From Edaphobacter lichenicola (GTDB lineage: Bacteria > Acidobacteriota > Terriglobia > Terriglobales > Acidobacteriaceae), in the NCBI RefSeq assembly GCF_014201315.1, contig NZ_JACHDY010000001.1:1302001-1366000 (forward strand): a stretch of DNA of 64,000 nt, given 5' to 3'. Made by a program: the position numbers and the translations under genes. Within the stretch, counting starts at the first letter, position 1. Every line of letters begins with the position of its first letter. The notes beneath the pieces were generated by a model. That model searched no databases, had not been told where the DNA came from, and saw only the letters and a program-made list of their open reading frames with translations. This document shows positions 53,399 through 61,483 of this stretch, piece after piece.

Positions 53399-54589
53399 TT
53401 ACTGTGGCTGCTGTGGTGGAGTCGGCGTGGTTGTGCCGCTTCCTTGTGTGCCGGACGTCGGAGACGATCCGAATCCCGAACTCGGCGACGAGCCAAATCC
53501 GGAGCTGGGTGAGGATCCAAATCCAGAGCTTGGCGAAGATCCGAACCCCGAACTGCCCGACGATCCGTACCCAGAGGTTCCAGTTCCAGCACCTCCAACC
53601 CCGGAGTTCAGTGAACCGGCTGATCCCAGGCCCCCTCCGCCTTGTAGACCTGCGGCCGCCTTCATCTGCTCAATCCGAGGATCGTAGATAAACTCCCACG
53701 TGTTGTACGACGTCTGCTCATTCAACACCTTGATCGAGGTGCCTTCCTTCGGAATTCCCACGCCGACGAAGGGCGCGCCGCCCCCCGAGAACCCGCCGGA
53801 CGACTGGCTGGCGATCCCGGCGGCCGACCCTAGGGTGCTGTTAGCGCCCGTCCCAGTCGAGGCGGCTCCGGAGTTGTCCGTTGATCCTGTCGTCCCCGTT
53901 GTCCCCGTTGTCGTCGCCCCGCCCGGGCCTGACGCTCCAGCTCCCGCCGTGCTCCCCTGACTGCTTCCCAGACTCGTTCCGGCGGAGCTTGAGCCTCCCA
54001 GCGTAGCTCCGGAAGAGCCACCGTAGGCGCTCGACCCGCCCGGCGCCGATGAACCGAACGCGCTGCTAGTCGACGAGCCGAACGCGGAGTTCGAACCAGC
54101 AGCCCCTGCGCCGATACCTCCCGGCGAGGCCTGTCCCGCGGCTGCGCCCAACCCAGGCGCAAGGCCCGTCAGCGGCTGGCCGAAGAATCCCTTCACCGTC
54201 GTCTTCGCCTCGCCCACGTGAATCAATCGCCAGTCCGACTTGCCCGTGAAGGGGTCCACATACTCCTGCCGCAGATACTTCACAGGAGTTCCCTTGGCCA
54301 GCGCGTCCATCGTGCCGGGATAGGAGTTGTTCTTGCGGTAGTAGAGCTGGATCGCGCGTACGTACTGGTTTCCACGATGCACGGCCTCGACCTCCTTCTC
54401 GCGCCTCAGCCCCTGCGCCATCTTCGGCGCGGCAATACTCAGAACCAGCAGAATAATGAAGATTGCGACGATCAGCCCTACCAGCATGAAGCCCTGCTCC
54501 GCCTGCCGCTCGTCGGCGGACAGAGGACCCTGCGCAAGATAGCGCGGGATTCGACCCTCGAGAAAAAGCCGTGAGCAAAGTCTCTTCAT
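53399..54589 (-). CDS. Pseudopilin-like protein with a long Gly/Ser-rich repeat tail
   Basis: 396 residues. A 33-residue leader ends in Gly before a type IV pilin-like hydrophobic helix (FMLVGLIVAIFIILLVLSIA), then a GspG-like region (AIQLYYRKNNSYPGTMDAL, YVDPFTGKSDWRLI). Position 5 of the mature helix is Gly instead of the usual Glu. From about residue 150 on, the protein is low-complexity Gly/Ser/Thr with SSPSSGFG repeats near the end. It starts 25 bp after the PilP-like gene, with GAGG before the ATG, and is last in the pil-like operon. Likely a minor or specialised pilus/secretion subunit. Confidence 0.85.
   Translation of the reverse strand: MKRLCSRLFLEGRIPRYLAQGPLSADERQAEQGFMLVGLIVAIFIILLVLSIAAPKMAQGLRREKEVEAVHRGNQYVRAIQLYYRKNNSYPGTMDALAKGTPVKYLRQEYVDPFTGKSDWRLIHVGEAKTTVKGFFGQPLTGLAPGLGAAAGQASPGGIGAGAAGSNSAFGSSTSSAFGSSAPGGSSAYGGSSGATLGGSSSAGTSLGSSQGSTAGAGASGPGGATTTGTTGTTGSTDNSGAASTGTGANSTLGSAAGIASQSSGGFSGGGAPFVGVGIPKEGTSIKVLNEQTSYNTWEFIYDPRIEQMKAAAGLQGGGGLGSAGSLNSGVGGAGTGTSGYGSSGSSGFGSSPSSGFGSSPSSGFGSSPSSGFGSSPTSGTQGSGTTTPTPPQQPQ
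53463..53582 (-). repeat. Five tandem 24-bp units in the pseudopilin gene
   Basis: Units start at 53463, 53487, 53511, 53535 and 53559. On the minus strand each encodes an eight-residue unit close to SSPSSGFG. Differences are mainly at silent sites, so the peptide repeat is kept while the DNA has drifted. Confidence 0.9.
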
Positions 54590-54614
54590 CCGTCTACCTC
54601 AAGCGTCAGCAGCT

Positions 54615-55247
54615 TCACCGCGCCAGCAGCGGCAGCGTCTGCTTGTTGTTATTCGCCATATCCTCAACCTCTACCGAATTAGCCGAGATGGTGATTACCT
54701 TATACCGCCGCTGCACGATGTCGCCATCGGAGGCCAGGAACACATCCTCTCCATGCAGCAGAAACGCCCTGCGCGTTCCGTTCGCCGCGGTCGCAGTGCC
54801 GAAGAACTTCAGGTCGATTGGCGGCGGTGGTGGCGGCCCTGGAGGTGGTGGCGGCGGTCCTGGCGGCGGAGCCTTTACCGCTCGCACTGGCGCGATCGGC
54901 TTCGGAATCTCAATCGGCGCCGAGTTTGCAGAAAATATATTTCGCCCACTGCCTGAGTACACCAGCGATTCGGTGACCAGCATCGCATCCATTCGCAGCG
55001 TCGGATCGAGCTGTGCCGAGGTGGTCCCCAGCTTCTTCGCCGCCGCGCCCGCGATATTTCCCGACGGCAATGCGACGACCGCTCCCGCAGCAGGAGCAGA
55101 CCTCGCCGGAGCCGTCACGACAACAGGCGGCGCAACCGGCGCAGGACTGTCATCACGCAGCTCGTAGTACAAGACCCCAGCCGCAACCAGCACGAACGCA
55201 CCGATCGCAGCGCCCTTCTTCTGTTGATCCGCCGTCAGCCGCATCAT
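54615..55247 (-). CDS. PilP/GspC-like inner-membrane pilus assembly protein
   Basis: About 210 residues. One N-terminal membrane segment (GAAIGAFVLVAAGVLYYEL), a variable Ala/Pro region, a polyproline stretch (PPPGPPPPPPGPPPPPP), and a small C-terminal beta domain (KFFGTATAANGTRRAFLLHG, EDVFLASDGDIVQRRYKVIT, VEVEDMANNNKQTLPL) like the PilP or GspC HR domain, which docks on the secretin. There is no lipobox, unlike classical PilP. GGGAGG precedes the ATG; it overlaps pilO by four bases. No secretin gene is in the window. Confidence 0.78.
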   Translation of the reverse strand: MMRLTADQQKKGAAIGAFVLVAAGVLYYELRDDSPAPVAPPVVVTAPARSAPAAGAVVALPSGNIAGAAAKKLGTTSAQLDPTLRMDAMLVTESLVYSGSGRNIFSANSAPIEIPKPIAPVRAVKAPPPGPPPPPPGPPPPPPIDLKFFGTATAANGTRRAFLLHGEDVFLASDGDIVQRRYKVITISANSVEVEDMANNNKQTLPLLAR

Positions 55248-55942
55248 CGCCGGCCTCCCGCAGCATGGCCTTCCGAGGCGCTGTCTGCCGCCTTCTCCTC
55301 CGCACCTGCCACAGTCTTCTCCGAGCCTTCGGTCCCCACCGGAGACCGCAGATACGTCGTCAGCCGCAGCCGCAGCCCGACCGTCCCGCTCTGCTGCCCG
55401 GTCAGTGTCAGCCCGGTAATCAGGAAGAACATCTTGTCCCGCTCCAGCGAGTTGATAAAAAGCACCAGCGGCCGATAATCCCCGCTCAAACTTGCATCCA
55501 TTCGAGTCTCGGTCAGTGCGCCGGCGGTCCCGTCCATTACAGGAGAGTGCGCATACTGTACTCGCGTCAGCTTCACCCCTTGCTTCTTAGCCAACGCACC
55601 GACCTCCCCTGCCACCTGGGAGTCAGCAAAGGGCAGGCGCTGTTTGTAGAACTTGTCCGCATCCTTCGTGGCCTGCGCCAGCTTCTCGTCCAAACCTTCC
55701 AGTGGCTGCTTTGCAATCTCGGCGGTCTTCATCTGTATTGTCTGGTCTGCAAGCGCAGCTGCATTCTGACTATTCGCCGCCCGCCACGCAAACGCCATAT
55801 GCGCCAGCAAGTAAAGATTCACCAGCCCCAGCGCCATCGCTCCCGCAATATGGAAGTTCTTCAGCGTACCCAGTCGACTTGCCTTCTCGGCCCACTGCTT
55901 CGCCGCAACTGCGGTTCGTTTCTTCTCGGCAACCGTCGTCAT
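55244..55942 (-). CDS. pilO: PilO-like pilus assembly protein
   Basis: 232 residues. One membrane segment (AGAMALGLVNLYLLAHMAFA), a coiled coil (TAEIAKQPLEGLDEKLAQAT), and a ferredoxin-like C-terminal domain with PLVLFINSLERDKMFFLITG and LRLRLTTYL. PilO pairs with PilN in the inner-membrane alignment complex of type IV pili and type II secretion. It overlaps both neighbours by four bases. The assignment rests on order and topology, since sequence conservation in this family is low. Confidence 0.8.
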   Translation of the reverse strand: MTTVAEKKRTAVAAKQWAEKASRLGTLKNFHIAGAMALGLVNLYLLAHMAFAWRAANSQNAAALADQTIQMKTAEIAKQPLEGLDEKLAQATKDADKFYKQRLPFADSQVAGEVGALAKKQGVKLTRVQYAHSPVMDGTAGALTETRMDASLSGDYRPLVLFINSLERDKMFFLITGLTLTGQQSGTVGLRLRLTTYLRSPVGTEGSEKTVAGAEEKAADSASEGHAAGGRR

Positions 55943-56691
55943 CGCGCTGCTCCCTTCTGCGCTGGAGTCTTCACGCCGGTCGTTGGAGATGCGGGAGAAG
56001 CACTCCTCGGAGCCCTCTTTTTCTTCACGCCATCCGCAGGCGAATCGCCCTCTGCGGTACCGCCCTTGCCCTTCGCAGCGACATCTTTCGCCGCCTTCTC
56101 CGGCAGCGGGTTATATCCGCTCAACACATCGAACTGCACCGCGCCGGGAACCGTCACCTGCGTCGCATTCCGATTTCCCTCCTGGGTCTGCGCCTGCTCC
56201 GACGCAAGCCTCGGCGAAAGGAACCGCTGCGACGTCTCAAGGTTTCTCACGAGCTGCACCGCCTTCTCGCGATCCCCACTCACGCGCAGCCGAATATTCA
56301 CATCGCCTTCCTTCGTAATCGCCGGATCGATGCTTGTCACCTGCACTCCGACCGGCAGCACCTTCTCGAGGTCCATCATCACGGCCGTCCAGCTGAAGCT
56401 CTTTACCGCAAACATCGTGTTCAGAAAATGCGACCGATCCAGCACCGCCATATTCTGCGGCTGCCGCATCCTTGCCTCGTTCGCCATTCGTTCCTGTTGG
56501 AACCTCTGCGTCTTCGCCTTCAGCGCATCCATCTGCGCCTGCGCCACCTTCGCCTTCGCATTCAACGAGTGCAGGGCAAACCCCAGCCCCACCGCCAGCA
56601 ACGCCAGCACCACCATCGCCAGCCGCAGCTTCGCAAACAGCGGCCTCAGCTCAATAAACGGTCGATTCGCAAGATTGACAGAGATCCGCAT
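55939..56691 (-). CDS. pilN: PilN-like pilus assembly protein
   Basis: 250 residues. The N-terminal ISVNLANRPFIELR resembles the PilN peptide that binds PilM. One membrane segment (LRLAMVVLALLAVGLGFALH), a coiled coil (VAQAQMDALKAKTQRFQQER), and a beta/alpha domain (DLEKVLPVGVQVTSIDPAIT, VNIRLRVSGDREKAVQLVRN). A Lys/Ala/Pro-rich tail of about 50 residues is unusual. It shares one base with the pilM stop. Confidence 0.85.
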   Translation of the reverse strand: MRISVNLANRPFIELRPLFAKLRLAMVVLALLAVGLGFALHSLNAKAKVAQAQMDALKAKTQRFQQERMANEARMRQPQNMAVLDRSHFLNTMFAVKSFSWTAVMMDLEKVLPVGVQVTSIDPAITKEGDVNIRLRVSGDREKAVQLVRNLETSQRFLSPRLASEQAQTQEGNRNATQVTVPGAVQFDVLSGYNPLPEKAAKDVAAKGKGGTAEGDSPADGVKKKRAPRSASPASPTTGVKTPAQKGAAR

Positions 56692-57818
56692 CAGTTCTTC
56701 AGCGCTCCCCGGACGCCGGCCAGCCAGCCTCGCGGCACACTCGCCGTCACCGCACCCGCCTCCATCATTCCTGAATCCATCATCTCGCGCACCCGCAGGC
56801 CCTCCAGCCCGTTCTCTTCGGTCGCCGCCGTCAGCGTCCCCACATCCAGCGTTCCCGCCATCAGCAACTGCTCCGGGGCCGACTGCAGCGAATCCTCAAA
56901 GTACGCCGCCGCCACACTCACCGCCTGCGCCACCTCCCGCGCTGCCGCCTGGGCCTCAATCTCCCGCACCAAAGCCGAGTTCATCACCGAAGGCGGCATC
57001 GCAGACGGCGCATCGAATCGCTCCCATCCCTCCGGCCCCAGCGGCTCCTGCCGCGCCCACTCCTGCACCGAACTCTCCCGGTCCACCAGCGGTATCGCGC
57101 TGTCCACAAGTTCAGCCGGAGCACTCGCCCCTGCGCCCATATCCACCGAGCGATGCAGTAGCAGAACCCCCCCCTGCACAATCGCCGTCGTCACCGAGCC
57201 CAGCCCGGCATTGACCACCAGCACCGGCGACGAAGTCTCATCCAGCCCCGCCAGCGCGGCCAGCGTACTCGGCAGCACCGCTCCCGGCAGATACCCCGCG
57301 GCCAGCACCATCGCCTCATACTCCTCGAGCACAGCCTTCGGCATCGCAACCGCCAGCAGCCTGATCGTTCCCTTCTCGCTCGACATCACCTGGTAGCTCA
57401 CCATCGCGTCATCCGAGTCGAAGGGCAGCAGCTTCTTCAAACGAAACCGCACCAGCGGCAGTGCTTCGGCCGCCTTGGTAGGCAGCTGCTCGAAGTCCAG
57501 AAACAGCACCCGCACCGCCGCATCCGGCACAATCAGCGTCACATCGCGCAGTCGCCCAGCGCCCCGCTCTGCGCGATCCGACGAGCCACGCCCCGAAACC
57601 GTATCAAGCGCCTTCTTCACCGCAGCCGTCACCGAACTCTTGTCGACGAGGTTGCCCGCCTTCAGCCCCGGCGCAACCGCACCATTCGCCAAGTCCACCC
57701 GCGCCACAGAGGTCAACAGGGCCGCCGCATCCTCGGCCCGCGCCGCCACAACGCCCTCTGCGCGAACCTCAACCGCCAGCCGCGGCCGCGTGCCCAATGT
57801 CTTCGGTAAAATTTCCAT
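56691..57818 (-). CDS. pilM: PilM-like actin-fold pilus assembly protein
   Basis: 375 residues without membrane segments; cytoplasmic. Actin/FtsA-like features: RLAVEVRAEGVVAARAE, the PilM-type LPLVRFRLKKLLPFDSDDAM, IRLLAVAMPKAVLEEYEAMV, LVVNAGLGSVTTAIVQGG and AAYFEDSLQS. The first phosphate loop is atypical for an active ATPase. It sits between pilB and pilN in the same operon and would tie the cytoplasmic motor to PilN/PilO. Confidence 0.85.
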   Translation of the reverse strand: MEILPKTLGTRPRLAVEVRAEGVVAARAEDAAALLTSVARVDLANGAVAPGLKAGNLVDKSSVTAAVKKALDTVSGRGSSDRAERGAGRLRDVTLIVPDAAVRVLFLDFEQLPTKAAEALPLVRFRLKKLLPFDSDDAMVSYQVMSSEKGTIRLLAVAMPKAVLEEYEAMVLAAGYLPGAVLPSTLAALAGLDETSSPVLVVNAGLGSVTTAIVQGGVLLLHRSVDMGAGASAPAELVDSAIPLVDRESSVQEWARQEPLGPEGWERFDAPSAMPPSVMNSALVREIEAQAAAREVAQAVSVAAAYFEDSLQSAPEQLLMAGTLDVGTLTAATEENGLEGLRVREMMDSGMMEAGAVTASVPRGWLAGVRGALKN

Positions 57819-57851
57819 TCCGTCCTAGACTACCTGTTTTTCTTCATCAAG

Positions 57852-58088
57852 CTACTTACTCTCAGAATGCGCTTGACCTATTAAAATCCACCGTTTTGCG
57901 AAGACATAAATCCATAGCGAGCGAATGCAGACGATGAAGACTACTGCGGGCCATCGCCATGCCGAGTTAGCCATTCCCAGCCAAGCGCTATGAATGCTAC
58001 GAGGCATGGTACAAACCGCAAGAAGTGCCAGCAGAAAGCACGTCCAACCAAAAAGCCGTGAACTTAGGAATGGAGTGTTTCCACTCAC
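57852..58088 (-). CDS. Small membrane protein between pilB and pilM (uncertain)
   Basis: 78 codons from a GTG, five bases after the pilB stop. Two hydrophobic stretches (LFGWTCFLLALLAVCTMP and WRWPAVVFIVCIRSLWIYVF) suggest a two-pass membrane protein. The ribosome site is weak (TAAGGGCG). No family is recognised, and the lower coding quality means it could be spacer. Position alone makes it interesting. Confidence 0.4.
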   Translation of the reverse strand: MSGNTPFLSSRLFGWTCFLLALLAVCTMPRSIHSAWLGMANSAWRWPAVVFIVCIRSLWIYVFAKRWILIGQAHSESK

Positions 58089-58093
58089 CGCCC

Positions 58094-59728
58094 TTACCGT
58101 CCCGCCTCGATAAACGTAACCTTATTGATCTCTTTCAGCGTCGTAATCCCGTCCCTTACTCTCTCCAGCGCCGAATCCCGCAGAAAAGCCATTCCCTTCT
58201 GCTTGGCCTTCTTGCGAATCTCGCTTCCCGGCTTCTTCGCCAGCAGCATCTCGCGAATCTCGTCATCCAGCTCCAGCAGTTCGTGGATCGCCGACCGGCC
58301 GCGATACCCCGTCCCGCCACACTCAATACATCCCGGCCCCTCGCGGAAGTTGAACCCGCGCCACTCCTGCAGCTCCAGCCCGCTCGCCAGCAACTCCGCG
58401 TCGCTGTAGTGCACATCTCTCACGCAAAATTCACAAACTTGCCGCACCAGCCGCTGCGCCAGAATACAGTTCAGCGCCGAAACAAAGTTGTAAGGCTCGA
58501 CGCCCATGTTCAAAAACCGGCCCAGCACATCGACCACGTTATTCGCGTGCACCGTCGTAAACACAAGATGACCCGTCAGCGCGGAGTTGATGGCAATCTG
58601 CGCCGTCTCCGCATCGCGGATCTCTCCGACCAGAATCTTGTCCGGGTCATGGCGCAGAATCGACCGCAATCCTCGCGCAAACGTCAACCCCTTCTTCTCG
58701 TTCACGGGAATCTGCGTAATTCCGCGAATCTGATACTCAACCGGATCTTCAATCGTGATGATCTTATCTTCTTCTGATTTAATCTCGTTCAACGCCGCGT
58801 AAAGAGTCGTCGTCTTACCCGAACCCGTCGGCCCCGTCACCAGCACCATGCCGTACGGCTCTTTGATGTACCGACGGAATCTCTCCAGATCCTTCGCCGC
58901 GAATCCCACCACATCCAGCGATAGCGACTTGAACTTCTCCGACATCGACTCTTTGTCAAGCACACGGAGCACAGCATTCTCGCCATGCACCGTCGGCATA
59001 ATCGAAACACGGAAGTCGATCAGCCTGCCCTTGTAGCGAACGCGAAAACGTCCATCCTGCGGCACACGCCGCTCTGCGATATCCAGCTCGCTCATAACTT
59101 TGATACGCGACAAAATAGTCTGATGATGCTCGCGCGCAATCGGGGCCATCGCCTGCTGCAGCACGCCGTCGATGCGGTACTTCACCAGCAGCGAATCATC
59201 GAACGTCTCGAGGTGAATATCCGACGCACGCCGCTCCAGCGCGGTAAAGATAGTCGTATCCACCAGCCGGATAATCGGCGAGATATCGTCTTCGCTCGTC
59301 AGCCGCTCAATCGAAATATTCGAGTCCTGATTCTCATCGCCGTGCAGCACATCGAACGCCAGCCCCTCGCTCGCCTCATCAAGCACACGCTGGCTCTGCT
59401 CGGTCTTCTTCAGCAGCTCGGTGATCTGGCTCAGTGTCGCCACCCGCGTCACCAGCCGCTGCCCCAGCAGCCCGGAGATCTCGTCCAGCACCATCAGCTT
59501 CGAAGGGTCGGAGACCGCAATCGCGAGCTTGCCCTCCATCTGCTCCAACGGCACGAAGTTGTACCGGAACATCATGTCCACGGGCACACTCTTGAACAGC
59601 TCATGCGAGATCTTGAAGTTCTTCAGGTCAACGAAATCAGCACGATAGCGCCGCGCCAGCAGCTGCGCCCGCTCTATCTCGCCCATCCCCGCCTCATTGA
59701 TCGGTATTGCCAACGGTGCCATTGCCAT
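58094..59728 (-). CDS. pilB: Type IV pilus/type II secretion assembly ATPase (PilB/GspE)
   Basis: About 544 residues. N-terminal MshEN-type domain (ARRYRADFVDLKNFKIS, LAIAVSDPSKLMVLDEI), then the secretion ATPase: RASDIHLETFDD, Walker A GPTGSGKTTTLYAAL, Asp box IITIEDPVEYQIRGITQ, Walker B/His box RDPDKILVGEIRDAET-like (HDPDKILVGEIRDAETA), TGHLVFTTVHANN, and a tetracysteine zinc site (CEFC and CIEC). It powers pseudopilin polymerisation. The ATG at 59728 follows AGAGGAG; a GTG at 59761 is an alternative. No PilT retraction ATPase is present in the window. Confidence 0.95.
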   Translation of the reverse strand: MAMAPLAIPINEAGMGEIERAQLLARRYRADFVDLKNFKISHELFKSVPVDMMFRYNFVPLEQMEGKLAIAVSDPSKLMVLDEISGLLGQRLVTRVATLSQITELLKKTEQSQRVLDEASEGLAFDVLHGDENQDSNISIERLTSEDDISPIIRLVDTTIFTALERRASDIHLETFDDSLLVKYRIDGVLQQAMAPIAREHHQTILSRIKVMSELDIAERRVPQDGRFRVRYKGRLIDFRVSIMPTVHGENAVLRVLDKESMSEKFKSLSLDVVGFAAKDLERFRRYIKEPYGMVLVTGPTGSGKTTTLYAALNEIKSEEDKIITIEDPVEYQIRGITQIPVNEKKGLTFARGLRSILRHDPDKILVGEIRDAETAQIAINSALTGHLVFTTVHANNVVDVLGRFLNMGVEPYNFVSALNCILAQRLVRQVCEFCVRDVHYSDAELLASGLELQEWRGFNFREGPGCIECGGTGYRGRSAIHELLELDDEIREMLLAKKPGSEIRKKAKQKGMAFLRDSALERVRDGITTLKEINKVTFIEAGR

Positions 59729-59966
59729 ATTCGTAAGACTCCTCTTCCAACCAACCGTCACTCACACCTTCGCGTCATTCACAGTGTGTTCAAACGGCTT
59801 TCTTTGCGCGAATCCCTTTGTGAAAAACCTTTGTGCAAAAACCAGTATCCGCCGAAGACGAAAACTTCCGTCCAATCTTCTATTATTCAGCAGAATCACC
59901 TCTTATGGTATCCTCCGCGCAACCCCGTTTGGGCTCACAGACCTACGTCTTTTGGAGGACCCGACC

Positions 59967-60530
59967 ATGAGCACCTACCCGCCGACTTTAGCCGCGCTCG
60001 CCCCCAAAGCCATCAACTGGTCCATCGCCCTCAGCATTCTACTCATCCTGGCCGGTCTCTTCGCCATCCTGGTACCACCGTTCTCCGGTCTCGCAGTGAC
60101 CCTCATCTTCGCGTGGGCCATGATCATCAGTGGAATCACGCACTTCGTCTTCGCCTTCAAGACCCACACCACCGGCGGCGTGCTCTGGGAGCTGCTCGTC
60201 GGGGCCATTTACCTCTTCACCGGAATCTATCTTCTGCTGCACCCACTCGATGCCCTCATCGTCCTCACGCTGATCCTTGCCGTCTATCTGGTCTTCGAAG
60301 GAATCGTCGAGATCATCCAGTCGTTCCAGCTTCGCCCCCGCCACGGCGCCAGCTGGCTCCTGTTCGACGGTGTCATTACGCTGATTCTCGCGATCATGAT
60401 CTGGCGGTCGTGGCCTGCGAGTACGGTCTGGGTCATCGGAACGCTGGTCGGCATCAGCATGATCTTCAGCGGCATCTCCCGCCTCATGCTCTCGCTCGCT
60501 GCCAAGCGGGTGCTCAAGCAGAGTCTCTGA
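59967..60530 (+). CDS. HdeD-family (DUF308) membrane protein
   Basis: 187 residues, six membrane segments in three repeated pairs (SIALSILLILAGLFAILVPP; LTLILAVYLVFEGIVEIIQS; WLLFDGVITLILAIMIWRSW). The fold is that of the acid-resistance protein HdeD. GGAGGA lies 8 bases before the ATG. It is an opposite-strand gene between pilB and pilC, and ends 7 bp before repeat copy E. Role in acid stress is by analogy only. Confidence 0.92.
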   Translation: MSTYPPTLAALAPKAINWSIALSILLILAGLFAILVPPFSGLAVTLIFAWAMIISGITHFVFAFKTHTTGGVLWELLVGAIYLFTGIYLLLHPLDALIVLTLILAVYLVFEGIVEIIQSFQLRPRHGASWLLFDGVITLILAIMIWRSWPASTVWVIGTLVGISMIFSGISRLMLSLAAKRVLKQSL

Positions 60531-60537
60531 CAGACGA

Positions 60538-60732
60538 TGTCCTGCCGGACGGGCTCCCTGCGCGGGAGGCGGTCACTTCGTGACGCGTATACCTTGTTTG
60601 GGCGAGGCTAGCTGCTTCGGTCCTCCCGTTGGTCGGCACAATCTTCTCTCCGACCAACGGGAGGACCAGCCGACGTGGTATACCCACCACGAAGTGGTCG
60701 CCCCACGCGCAGTGGGCCCGTCCGGCAGGACA
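60538..60732. repeat. Dispersed nested palindrome, copy E (arms I/I), best preserved
   Basis: 195 bp. Perfect 17-bp ends (TGTCCTGCCGGACGGGC). Hairpin CTCCC-TGCGC-GGGAG (60554-60568), hairpin GTCAC-TTC-GTGAC (60572-60584), perfect 18-bp central stem GGTCCTCCCGTTGGTCGG (60619-60636) pairing with 60650-60667 over a 13-nt loop, then ACCAC-GAA-GTGGT and CCCAC-GCGCA-GTGGG. It lies between stops at 60530 and 60738. Confidence 0.95.
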
Positions 60733-60737
60733 TATCT

Positions 60738-61457
60738 TTACGGCTGATCCGCATTCAAAGAAGCAATCAACGCATCCGCCTGCGCGATCGACGCATCCAG
60801 GCTCACCATCAGTACATCCACATCCGTCGACATCTGCGCCGAGGTCCCCTTCAACGAGCCAATCGCCCGCGCATTCAAATTGTGCTTCAAGAAAGTAACC
60901 TGATCCCGAAACGCCGTAATCACCGGCGTCATCCGCGCCTCAGTCTGCCGCATCGACTTGATGTACCCCGCCTCACTCAACCGCGACTGTCGCAGCATCA
61001 ACGCCGACTGCGCCTTCAGTTTCTTGTTCTCCATCCCGTCGATCTCCTTCTGCCACTCCTTGAAGAGATCGTTCGAGACCTGATCAATCGAATCAATGCG
61101 GTTATGCAGCTTCTGCGCACTATCCGCAGCTTTTTCGTACTCCCCGTTTAATTTTTTATAGTTCTTCTCCAGCGACCCACCCTGAAACCCCGTCAACTCC
61201 TGAAACGACTCCATCGTCGTCTTGATCTGCTCCTTTGCCTGCTGCTGATCCTTCTTCGAGTCCTTCACCCGCGACACCAGAATGTCCCGCTTCTCCTTGC
61301 CAAACGTCTTCATCGCCTTGTAGTACGAGCTGGTACACCCAACCAGCACAATCAGCGGAGCCACCGCCACCACGCCTCGCAACACCCAACGCCGAGAGAT
61401 CACAGTCAACTCCTTCACCCCGTCAGAGCTTGACGAATTGTAACCTCTAGCCCGCAT
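60738..61457 (-). CDS. DUF2959 lipoprotein
   Basis: About 239 residues. Lipoprotein signal with lipobox VLVGC, then YYKAMKTFGKEKRDILVSRV, the DUF2959 opening, and a long helical, coiled-coil-like domain (KKDQQQAKEQIKTTMESFQE; EKAADSAQKLHNRIDSIDQV; FLKHNLNARAIGSLKG). Probably lipid-anchored in the periplasm; function unknown. The ATG at 61457 or a GTG at 61418 are both possible starts, neither with a strong ribosome site. Confidence 0.85.
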   Translation of the reverse strand: MRARGYNSSSSDGVKELTVISRRWVLRGVVAVAPLIVLVGCTSSYYKAMKTFGKEKRDILVSRVKDSKKDQQQAKEQIKTTMESFQELTGFQGGSLEKNYKKLNGEYEKAADSAQKLHNRIDSIDQVSNDLFKEWQKEIDGMENKKLKAQSALMLRQSRLSEAGYIKSMRQTEARMTPVITAFRDQVTFLKHNLNARAIGSLKGTSAQMSTDVDVLMVSLDASIAQADALIASLNADQP

Positions 61458-61483
61458 GCCCCGAAGATCGGCCCAAATCCTCT

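Noticed and set aside
53427..53687. + strand frame with a regular DPNPELGE repeat
   Set aside because: It is the antisense reading of the five 24-bp units of the pseudopilin gene; the minus frame has leader, pilin helix and operon context.
55013..57396. Very long + strand frames (733 and 564 codons) antisense to pilM/pilN/pilO
   Set aside because: Arg/Ser/Pro/His-rich shadow peptides; the minus-strand genes have clear domains and coupled overlaps.
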